Positions 35,385 to 44,688 of a DNA stretch of 64,000 nucleotides are shown piece after piece; the stretch's first letter is position 1, and each line of letters begins with the position of its first letter. This DNA is from Siphonodentalium dalli (taxonomy: Eukaryota; Mollusca; Scaphopoda; Gadilida; Siphonodentaliidae), in assembly GCA_032622095.1 (NCBI GenBank), contig CP136067.1, positions 136,403,990-136,467,989 of the forward strand. The letters run 5' to 3'. The translations under genes were made by a program, and so were the position numbers. Under the pieces are notes generated by a model, which was not told the origin of the DNA, searched no databases, and saw nothing but the letters and a program-made list of their open reading frames with translations.

Positions 35385-36543
35385 CCCCTGGTCAAGTGGT
35401 CCTGCTAGTCTGATATGATGTTGGTGGGTCCTGCTGAATTGCTATGATGCTGGTAGGGCAAACTGATGCCGTTACGAAATAGTACCGTTGTTTTTTGTCT
35501 AAATTAGTCATTTTCGCGGTGATTGGCTAATTGAGAAAAACAACCCAGTGTTTGTTTGAACCAATCAAGAACACAATTAGTGTTGAAAAATTCAACAATG
35601 GCTGAGTTGCACACTCTTCCAACGGTCGGTAATCTGATACCATACTTGGGACCATTTTACGGCAGCTCATACCTTAATTTGAAATTTTTAAATGACATAG
35701 TGAAATTACGGTACAATCTGCGTTATATTTCTCTAGACACATGGTTATTTGTTAGGTTATCTGATATAATTGTAAAAAATTAACATCTGCGCTGATGCAG
35801 CATTGAATGCCAGTGCATTCTCTTATATAGTCTCGCATATATACGAGAATGCACTGGCTTACAAGGTCAAGGTAAATATTGTTAGGCGGGGCTTAAAATC
35901 TGACAAGAATCAGGATTCTTAGTTTGATTCTCGTGAAAGCAGCTGATTCGCTGTAGAAATGATATATTTTGATTCTCGCAAAATGTTATGGGTTTTAAAG
36001 CATGCATGTTAGGCCGCCAATGTATTCTCCTGAATATGCACATGGGCCTGTAACGCGCTCCGCTGCACGTCCCGCCCCCTTGCGCTGCCCATATACGCCG
36101 CTTCTATATGTACGCGCCTGCTTCATAGAGAATATTATACTATCATTAACGTGAAGCAGGCGCGTACACATGGAAGCGACGTATATGGGCAGCGCAAAAG
36201 GGGGGCGGGCAGCGGAGAGCGTTACAGGCCCCTGTGTGTATATGCGAGGCTCTATATGTTTGCAAAACCACGTGATTAACCATATTGATTGTAGTCAAGT
36301 TGTAACAACTAATGCAAACAGTATTAACATATTTCACAATATATATGTTGTCGAATGTTTGATATACACATAATGGCCTTTACTATAGATATGTTCATAT
36401 TATCCGAACACCACGAACATGACTACTTTAGAAAACATAACGGTACTTTTTCTTAACAGCATCAGTTTTACCTAACAGCATCATAGCAATTCAGCAGGAC
36501 CCACCAGCATCATAGCACATCAGCAGGACCACTTGACCAGGGG
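35385..36543. mobile_element. CCCCTGGTCAAGTGGTCC MITE, copy 2, with nested insertions
   Basis: The ends CACCCCTGGTCAAGTGGTCC and its inverse GGACCACTTGACCAGGGGTG are nearly perfect. GTAAT flanks both sides and is a possible 5 bp target duplication. Relative to copy 1 it has about 650 bp of extra sequence, including a small palindrome (35806-35862, GTGCATTCTCTTATAT type) and the GC-rich palindrome at 36047-36236. Confidence 0.75.
36047..36236. repeat. GC-rich ~190 bp palindrome
   Basis: TGTAACGCGCTCCGCTGC and its diverged inverse GCAGCGGAGAGCGTTACA frame arms with TGCGCTGCCCATATACGCCG and GAAGCAGGCGCGTACA. Loop of about 25 bp near 36136. Markedly more GC-rich than its surroundings, and nested in a MITE. 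Confidence 0.75.
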
Positions 36544-37103
36544 TGGTAATGGTGTCGCCGCATCGGCATGAATTCGCTACCGCCACACTCATGTAACCTC
36601 TGACTAATACTCTTCCTATATATCATACAATGGTTTTACCACCAATTTCCCACATATCTTCTAGACAGATAATAAACGCTTTTTATTGATCATCTATTAT
36701 TTATATCCCCCCTCCTTAAGTCAGCTGATGTCAAAGGTGAGTAAGTAATGCTTTATTCTCAGCCAGTATATTCATGGAACATTATGTCAAACGTTATACT
36801 CAATACGGTATTTGAAAGCAGTTAGTTGCATTTATTTATTTTTTTCTAATGCGAAAAAAAGTAATTAAAAGGGACTTGAGTCCAGCCATTGCTGCTGAAA
36901 ATAACCTAATGAGCATGAGTCACCTCGTATCTGATCATAACAACGTTGTCTGCGTTTTAGAGTTTTAAGTTACTGTTCTTGACAGATACCGGTTTCTGTT
37001 GGTCGATGTTACAGTAACTGTTTATAAAAAATGGTCTCACCATGAGCAATCTTGTCACTGGACGATTTTTGATAATGAAAATAAGAAATAAGATTTGTAT
37101 GTG
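36544..37103. other. Gene 1 intron, no feature seen
   Basis: AT-rich intronic sequence with no open frame, repeat or exon I can support. Confidence 0.4.
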
Positions 37104-37107
37104 TTTT

Positions 37108-39202
37108 CTACGGCGGCCTGGAACCGCCACCTCCTCTTCAGTTAGTATCCTGATATATCAGGTTACCTATCCTGATATATCAGGTTAGTATCCTGATATA
37201 TCAGGTTACGTATCCTGATATATCAGGTTATTATCCTGATATATCAGGTTACGTATCCTGATATATCAGGTTACGTATCCTGATATATCAGGTTATTATC
37301 CCGATATATCAGGTTATGTTTCGACCAATCCAGAGTGTTTGGTTGGATTCTTGGTCAATATTGTTAGGCCAATGTATGCTCTTATATATGCGAGGCTACC
37401 AGTAGGAGACTCGCATATATAAAAGAGTTCATTGGCACAGGTTTTTGCAAAATTTCAAGGAGCCCCAGTCATGGAAGTGTTAGCAAGAACCGAACCATCC
37501 ACTGAGCGATGACCAGTCCATTATTAACCCTTTCTATACTATATAATCATTGACGAGTAGTTCAAATGAAAGTGTCAATGACACTGTAGCTCAACGTTGG
37601 GAGGTGTTAATTTCATGCTGAGCTGTCAATAGAATGATAAAGGACTCCCATAGAAGAAGGAAAGTCAAAAAGTTACAATAATGTACGCAATGGGCTTGTA
37701 TTCTGTAGATGATATTATTATACCCCCCTTTTTAAAACAAAGGGGGTATACTGTTTTGCACCTGTCCGTCCGTCCGTGCGTCTGTGTGTGCGTCCGTCAG
37801 TACGTCCGTCCGATGTCTGTTCATGTCATAACTTTAACAGTAGTGCTCAGATCTCAATGAAATTAGGTATGGATGTTCACTACTATGAGGACATTATATA
37901 GGTGGTTCCATTGTTCCATTCTAGAGTTATTCATCTTTGTTTATCTGGAAATGTTGGCTGTTTGGTCCATCCGATGTCTGTTCAGGTCATAACTTGCACA
38001 GTAATGCTCGGATCTCAATGAAATTTTGTATGGATGTTCACCGCTATGAGGACATTTAATGGCACATTCAACCGTTTTGTTTTGTTTTTTGTTCTATAGT
38101 TATTCATCTTTGTTTATATGAAAATGCTGATTTTTTGGGTCCAATCTGTCTGAGTATAGCATTCATAAGTTATAGATATGCCATCAATAGGCGGTAATCC
38201 ACAAGGGGGCATGCACCGGACGACAGTCCATCTCTTGTTTTCATTTAAAACATTTCACCAATAAATGAGGGATGCATGGTGTGCGAATGAAATCATGCTG
38301 GCGGCCATGTTTTCTTTTCATGAATTTCGTAATAATTGGATACCTCCCATGTTTTTCAATGACATTTTTGGTGGCTCCAATCTCCCAGAAGATCCATATG
38401 AAATTCAGTAAGGACTATATAAAGGATGTGGTCTGTATTGTGTGCCAAATCATTTAGTCATACAAAGTTTAAAATGCAAAATGACGGAAATGCTTTCAAT
38501 TAAATTCGGAAACATTTGATATCCCCAGAGGTGACCCAAAACACGTCTGTATAAAGTTTTAAAATATTTGTTCCGATATTTGTTCTGCTGGGTGAGCCAA
38601 TGGATCCAAATTTGAAATCCAAGATGGCTGATGGCGGCCATGTTTTCTAACGAATTTCGGGAAAAATAGATGGCTCCCATCTAGAGTTCACCCTGAAGAT
38701 CCATATGAAGTTTGGTGAGGGGTGTGTGGTTAATCGCCTACATGTAGATGCCACATCACTCATCCTCGTCGTCACCAAACTTAATATGGAACCAACCACA
38801 AGCCTCCGCCAATGAGAGACGACATTCTGGATTGGTCGAGACAACCTGATATATCAGGATACATAACCTGATATATCAGGATACATAACCTGATATATCA
38901 GGATAATAACCTGATATATCAGGATACGTAACCTGATATATCAGGATACGTAACCTGATATGTCAGGATAATAACCTGATATATCAGGATACGTAACCTG
39001 ATATATCAGGATAATAACCTGATATATCATGATACGTAACCTGATATATCAGGATATGTAACCTGATATATCAGGATAATAACCTGATATATCAGGATAC
39101 GTAACCTGATATATCAGGATACTAACCTGATATATCAGTATACGTAACCTGATATATCAGGATACTAACTGAAGAGGAGGTGGCGGTTCCAGGCCGCCGT
39201 AG
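37108..39202. mobile_element. 2.1 kb TIR transposon with subterminal palindromic tandem repeats
   Basis: The ends CTACGGCGGCCTGGAACCGC and its inverse are flanked on both sides by TTTT (37104-37107, 39203-39206). After the first ~37 bp, both ends carry tandem ~20-22 bp units built on the palindrome CCTGATATATCAGG, about eight on the left and sixteen on the right. The shared TIR then continues with GACCAATCCAGA / TCTGGATTGGTC. The interior has a 69 bp palindrome (37369-37437) and a CCGTCCGTCCG-rich segment after GGGGGTATACTG (37743 on). No transposase is recognisable, so it is non-autonomous. It lies in gene 1's last intron. Confidence 0.8.
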
Positions 39203-39234
39203 TTTTCGGCTGTATCCATCGTGGATGCCTTGTG

Positions 39235-40157
39235 GCACTTTGATTATAATTTATAAGGTACTTACGGGCACATTTGATGTGAATTTGCATGGTACTTACG
39301 GGCACATTTGATGTGAATTTGTATGATACTTACGGGCACATTTGATGTGAATTTGTATGATACTTACGCACTTTAATGTGAATTTGCATGGTACTTACGG
39401 GCACTTTAATGTGAATTTGCATGGTACTTACGGGCACTTTAATGTGAATTTGCATGGTACTTACGGGCACTTTAATCTGAATTTGCATGGTACTTACGGG
39501 CACTTTAATGTGAATTTGCATGGTACTTACGGGCACTTTAATGTGAATTTGCATGGTACTTACGGGCACTTTAATGTGAATTTGCATGGTACTTACGGGC
39601 ACTTTAATGTGAATTTGCATGGTACTTACGGGCACTTTAATCTGAATTTGCATGGTACTTACGGGCACTTTAATCTGAATTTGCATGGTACTTACGGGCA
39701 CTTTAATGTGAATTTGCATGGGACTTACGGGCACTTTAATGTGAATTTGCATGGTACTTACGGGCACTTTAATGTGAATTTGCATGGTACTTACGGGCAC
39801 TTTAATGTGAATTTGCATGGTACTTACGGGCACTTTAATGTGAATTTGCATGGTACTTACGGGCACTTTAATGTGAATTTGTATGGTACTTACGGGCACT
39901 TTAATGTGAATTTGCATGGTACTTACGGGCACTTTAATGTGAATTTGCATGGTACTTACGGGCACTTTAATGTGAATTTGCATGGTACTTACGGGCACTT
40001 TAATGTGAATTTGCATGGTACTTACGGGCACTTTAATGTGAATTTGCATGGTACTTACAGGCACTTTAATGTGAATTTGCATGGTACTTACGGGCACTTT
40101 AATGTGAATTTGCATGGTACTTACGGGCACTTTAATGTGAATTTGCATGGTACTTAC
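39235..40157. repeat. 33 bp minisatellite made from the splice donor of the adjacent exon
   Basis: About 28 units of 33 bp (36 bp for the most distal ones). On the minus strand each unit reads GTAAGTACCATGCAAATTC, then ACATTAAAGTGCCC. The distal units read ACATCAAATGTGCCC. The exon at 40158-40275 ends CAAATGTGCCC followed by GTAAGTACCATGC, so the unit is the exon's last ~11 nt plus its donor and ~20 nt of intron. GTAAGT is present in essentially every copy. Because 33 is divisible by three, frames of 314 (plus) and 277 (minus) codons stay open through the array. In the reading frame of the exon, the first read-through codons give CCG TAA, a stop. Confidence 0.9.
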
Positions 40158-40275
40158 GGGCACATTTGTTCCTTGGATGGAGATCCGATCGATGTGTTGA
40201 ATTGGTCGATTTTATCACGTCCACAGGCCTTTGCGTTATTTTGCAAGCATGTCATGGCTGTCTCATCGAAAAACA
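40158..40275 (-). CDS. Gene 1 exon: first half of third cysteine module
   Basis: The acceptor ATATTCTTCATTTACAG ends at 40276. The donor is GTAAGTACC at 40157. The exon gives 2 nt, 38 codons and 2 nt, exactly the phases needed between the exons at 43070 and 34733. It reads FFDETAMTCLQNNAKACG, then RDKIDQFNTSIGSPSKEQMC. Its C-x7-C-x20-C aligns with C-x10-C-x20-C of the 60.0 kb exon. With the last exon it completes a module of C-x7-C-x20-C-x8-C-x6-C-x16-C. Its donor has been expanded into the 33 bp array. A LINE fragment begins ~10-25 bp upstream of the acceptor. Confidence 0.8.
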
Positions 40276-40284
40276 CTGTAAATG

Positions 40285-40590
40285 AAGAATATACCCATTA
40301 AATTATGCCAGTTCTATAAAATGTTTATAAAAATGACACCACCATACCTCTATACATTAGTCCCAATATCAACAGAAAATATGCATCGATATCCACTGAG
40401 GAAGCATCACTTGGACAACCTGTCTTGCGATTCTGCGTCATATGATAAGTCCTTTCTCCCTTCATCGATGGAGTTGTGGAACTCACTCTCAGCTAACATA
40501 CGAAATTGCACAACATTACCTGAGTTCAAATTAGCTATCGGCAGCACTGATAATAACACTAGGGAACCCTACATCTATCACTGTTATTAG
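40285..40590 (+). pseudogene. LINE ORF2 C-terminal fragment
   Basis: The plus strand reads a run of PPYLYTLVP, HRYPLRKHHLDNL, YDKSFLPSSMELWNSLSANI and LPEFKLAI. This is the standard tail after the reverse transcriptase of several LINE clades (LVP...YPLR...SF.PS...WN.L...I...FK). The catalytic domain is missing (5' truncation). It is antisense to gene 1 and lies directly against an exon acceptor. Confidence 0.75.
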
Positions 40591-40729
40591 CGCACGCACC
40601 GCGTGTATACCGTTCTCCAATTTTTTGATAGCTGTGGTCCTATGGGCATTTTATTTATAGATAATTTGTTTTTCCGGTTTAAAAGTCGAACTGCGCGACC
40701 AGGAGGCCGAGTCCGGTAAAAGGTGCAGT

Positions 40730-41075
40730 TTGGAATTTCAATTTCGTTTATTTTCCTTTACAATTTTGGTTTGTGACAAGCTATGTCAATTACCAATAAA
40801 AGAAATTTAAAAGATATTAATTTTGTAAGTCTTATATTTCAACTTTTATAGATATTTTTCGTTCTGCAGCCCACTGATGGTTGTGGTCGGAGACGGCTGA
40901 GTCGGCCGCCGGTTCGTTAATTATGTGCTGGTTGTTATTGTTATTTTAACGGAGTTCTGAGTTGGTCATTCGCAAAACCAATATATTTTAAATTCTATAA
41001 TTACAATCATGGGTATATAATATATGATCTTGAGCGCGTTACCATTTCTGACTATGGTTTTCTTGTCATTACTCA
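40730..41075 (+). repeat. LINE 3' UTR-like dispersed repeat
   Basis: The segment from AATTTCAATTTCGTTTATT to CCGGTTCGTTAATTA recurs at 58296-58510 with about 80% visible similarity. It follows the LINE coding tail. The end ACCATTTCTGACTATGG with TTTTCTTGT recurs near 14735-14770 and 59680-59702. Confidence 0.65.
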
Positions 41076-41089
41076 TGCCCATCGCAAGT

Positions 41090-41240
41090 TCATCGCTGTA
41101 GGCTTCAACATGGGTGTAGTTTTCTTAATAAAGATATGTGCGAAAATCACCTAAGATCAAGTCCTTTATGTGCATGTGGAACAGAAGAAACGGCATCACA
41201 TTTTATATTCCATTGTCCGATGAACCGGAACATTTAGAAA
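41090..41240 (+). pseudogene. LINE finger remnant
   Basis: The plus strand reads DMCENHLRSSPLCACGTEET followed by ASHFIFHCPMNRN then a stop. This is the C-x-C...H...C finger found near the C-terminus of LINE proteins. It is cut on the right by the MITE at 41288. Confidence 0.7.
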
Positions 41241-41287
41241 TTTGACTCTCGAGTCTGCACTGAAAGGAGCAATCACAAAAAGCTTAA

Positions 41288-41711
41288 AGGTACTCAATCC
41301 GATCAGACGCTCCTAAATTACTATTTCTTTGGCTTCGAGGGTTAAAAATATTTGATTCGAGTCGAGGAACCACCCATCAAAGCTCAGAGTGATTAGATAT
41401 TGATTTTTGAAGTTTGTTATTTCTCGAGATGTGCACCAATAATTGGCACAGAAACACGATGTCAAACGGACAAACTGCGGATGGAGATGGATAACTCTAA
41501 ATCAAGTGGTAATGATGACGCAATTTTGACCGAGACCATCCTTTTGACGGCGTGTTTCTGGGCCACAAACAATAGAAATAATAAACTTCAAAAATCGATA
41601 TCTGATCACTCGGAGCGTTGACGGGTAGGTTCCTCGGCTCGAATCAAATATTGTTTACCCCCGAAGCCAAAGAAATAGTAATTTAGAAGCGTCTGATCGG
41701 ATTGAGTACCT
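41288..41711. mobile_element. TTAA-flanked MITE with ~140 bp TIRs
   Basis: AGGTACTCAATCCGATCAGA at the left is inverted at the right end (CTGATCGGATTGAGTACCT). TTAA flanks both ends (41284-41287, 41712-41715). A TA duplication reads equally well. The arms share TAAATTACTATTTCTTTGGC and AAGCTCAGAGTGAT / ATCACTCGGAGCGTT. Related halves lie at 33630-33765 and, inverted, at 54100-54235. Non-coding. Confidence 0.8.
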
Positions 41712-41715
41712 TTAA

Positions 41716-42399
41716 GTGAAAACATATCTACCTTTAATATAGTTAAGAAATTTATAACTTTTTCAGAACGTTTTTCCAACTAAAATTATGAAGAAGCAGC
41801 CAATAATGATATAACCGCGACATCGAAGTACTAAGTGCATTGATTACACATATTGCTCTCATTGTTCTCATTCAATCCAAATTTACACATAGCATGATAA
41901 ATTAACGTATATATTCCCTGCATCTAAGAAGCACGTCTGCCAATTGGGGATTTATAGAAACGAAACTAAAATTAAATAGAATCTAAGTTTCTATAGAAAT
42001 TTGATAATAAATAAACTTTCCAGAGAAGATGAGGTCTAAGCATAATGAGGTCCCGAGAGGGTGAATGCTATGAGGGATAGCGTCACCAAATTCACACTCT
42101 GGGGACGTATTATACAATACAGCGGTACATATATGTACACACATTTACGAAGACGAAGGAAGACGGCCTGTTTTGGCCATGCCACCCTGCACATGTAAAT
42201 TTGTATACATATATGTACCACTCTATTGTATAAATGTGCAAATAAACATTCAAACATTCTGCAAATGACAGGCACACTAAAAATGTATGTAGGTGAGAAT
42301 GACTCTATAGCCTATCATCAACGACCAACGTGCTCAGTGTGTGGTCGCGTTTTCCAATACATTTGAAACTATTGCTAAAAGAGAGAGAGAGAGATAATC
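41716..42399. other. Gene 1 intron, no feature seen
   Basis: AT-rich intronic sequence with a GA microsatellite near 42381-42395. The 79-codon minus frame at 42036-42275 has no domain. Confidence 0.4.
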
Positions 42400-42900
42400 A
42401 TTTATTAACGTGACATGTGCAATACATAAATCATCAATATATACAAAATTAAATTACAATTAGCACCCGGCCCATAGGGCCTATATGTCATGCTTAATAG
42501 TATAAATATGTACATGGTTTGGTCAAACACATGTGGACTATACTCAGTGATGATAATAAGAGGATATAAAGTAGAGAATTTCATTTTAATCTTAAACAAT
42601 TTGGAGATATTCGGGTTTATATAATTATTTTGTATTCTTATATGTTCATACGTTTGGTGTGTAATTCACGTGTATATTAATCGTTTTCTTCGCATAAAAG
42701 CATCAAAAAGAAATTTTGCTAGCTGTCGGGGAAATGAAATTAGCCCCATAAAAAAGTCGTCGATGTGGTCTGTTTTAAACATGTCGCTAATATATCTTGG
42801 GACGGAATTTAAAGGAGACATCCGGATGTCATTGTAAAAAGGGACAAAACAAAAGAACATGTTTTTCGTCTTCAACTTTGAACTTATAGATTGCAATAGA
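42400..42900 (-). pseudogene. LINE C-terminal fragment
   Basis: The minus strand shows EDEKHVLLFCP, then (after a frameshift in a T-run) FYNDIRMSPLN, and further on LAKFLFDAFMRRK. This matches the finger, YNDIR and LAKFL-AF segments common at the C-terminus of many molluscan-type LINE proteins. It ends in AT-rich 3' sequence and a CT repeat. Same orientation as gene 1, in the intron just 3' of the exon at 43070. Dead copy. Confidence 0.65.
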
Positions 42901-43069
42901 GTGTGATTAACTTTGGTTGATTGATATTATATATTTATGTCGTAAACATCTAAATTGAGATGTTTTGATAAAATGGGGTGTGTTTTGAGGGGAAATTTCA
43001 TTTAACATGGTGACAAGTACGACGGCCTATATGTGTTTTCTACATATATATTCTGATATGATTATATAC

Positions 43070-43227
43070 CGTATTTATTGTCATCCGTCTTGGCACAAAC
43101 TATTTTGAAAGCTTTCATAACACCATCGATGTTTATCATGTTGTTGATGTCTGAAGCGTAGCTGGTGCAGCCAGTACCAGAAATGGTTTCACTCAAACAC
43201 TGCACAGCCGAGTCGACAGCAGCTTCT
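43070..43227 (-). CDS. Gene 1 exon: second half of second cysteine module
   Basis: The acceptor is GCCTGATTTTCACAG before 43227 and the donor GTATAT at 43069 (weak but usable). The exon gives 1 nt, 52 codons and 1 nt. These phases complement the 55.5 kb exon (2-nt exit) and the 40.2 kb exon (2-nt entry). It reads EAAVDSAVQCLSETISGTGC, then TSYASDINNMINIDGVMKAF, then KIVC. Cysteine spacing is C-x9-C-x23-C, looser than the C-x6-C-x16-C of its sister exons. Helix-rich and polar, with no membrane segment. The intron upstream of it holds the 9.1 kb Polinton. Confidence 0.75.
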
Positions 43228-44682
43228 CTGTGAAAATCAGGCAATGAATGGAACAGTATATTTTGATTGAATGCTCTGGAGTGGATAGTTGGTAAATCAA
43301 GGACTGTTGCACCAATACAAAGCCTAGGCATGCTTTATTTTAATCACGACATATCGTATAGCAGCACATGCGACGGCTTTAATATCTTTGCAGTACACAA
43401 CGGTCGGTCACTGGACCTCAATGGACAACTTACATTGGCGTTATAATATATTTTCTAAATTGATACTGCTGTGTCTTGGTGTGTGATACCACCCCAACCC
43501 CACCATATTGATCGCGGCGACTTGAATCGAACCAAGTGTCCGACTTATACTTATTGTCTCAACAATTGGATATTTGTAATATCCAACGGTTGGATATTTG
43601 ATATCCAGTTGTCACACTCAGACACACAACGCGTGTGTCAATTACGCATTAAGACTAAGCCTATTCGTCAGGATAGACTCCTGCTACAAACAATGGATGA
43701 CGCCACGAAATGTTCTAACAAAGACCAAACAGCATTATTGCTCATCGCAATCGCCGAGACATCGCCGACCAAAATCGAAATCACCATAACATCGCTGCGA
43801 TTATGAGTGAAGTTGATTAATACCATGCACATGTAGTGTCTTAAGGAATCACTGAACTAAATGGTTTCCCATAGGCGACAGTGTTAACGTTTCGACCGAA
43901 TTCTCTGAATTGAAGGCTACAGGCTATTCCAGCGGTGTTTACCCAGCTAGATTGACACCAGTTGATCACGAAAATGCAAGAAAAATCAAAGGTCATGTGT
44001 TTACTTTTTAAATAAATCCTCAAGTTTACGACAGGGCTATCCCACAGCCAAATTTGGTCTTAAAAAACCCAGAACTACAGCAGCTAGTTAAATAAATTTC
44101 CCACTCACAAAATTCCATTTCCCCATTAATTAACCAGTTTAAATTTCATCCTTTAATAACGTGTCACGTGTATCAGGTGAAGGTCATTCTTCAGTTACCT
44201 TCACCTTTAGCATTCCACGGTGTACTCGCTCCCCGACTCTAGAACACATTTAGCTCCCTGATTCCTACTGACCTTATCGACATGAAAAGTAATCACATGA
44301 CTTACTATCGACATGTGTTCGCTCACGTGATACCGGCTTGTTGATTTGTATACAAATAGCACCGCTGTCGTAATTTGTTTGGTTAGAATCGCCCTGGAAG
44401 CTGAGCAATTACGCTTGAGCAATTTGCCTCACGGGTCTAGAAAATATCAAACATTCGTGATATGCGAGCTCGATTGCTCAGAGCAATCAGACATCATATA
44501 AATGCCGCGCACACGTGTAGCCAAATTACTCAGAGACCGATAGCTCAGCAATCAGACTCTGTTGTGCGACGGCCTTTATGGTATCAATGACAAACTACTT
44601 AGAAAATGCACAATTCCAACAGTTGATTAAATGCGCAGCGAGATCTATGCAATTACTTAAAGGCCCACACAGTTTTCGAATG
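43228..44682. other. Gene 1 intron, no gene recognised
   Basis: Mostly single-copy AT-rich sequence. A short palindrome built on ATATCCAACGGTTGGATAT lies near 43579-43597. Short frames, including 111 codons at 43471-43806, lack domains. Confidence 0.4.
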
Positions 44683-44688
44683 CCCATA

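Noticed and set aside
37740-37810. CCGTCCGTCCG-rich stretch as a coding or promoter feature
   Set aside because: It is a simple repeat inside the 2.1 kb transposon, without other promoter signals.
39330-40301. Frames of 277 (minus) and 314 (plus) codons in the 33 bp array as coding genes
   Set aside because: Same divisibility artefact. The minus strand of the array is better explained as copies of the exon 40158-40275 donor junction.
43471-43806. 111-codon plus frame as a gene in the gene 1 intron
   Set aside because: Contains a palindromic repeat segment, has no domain, and has no codon or context support.
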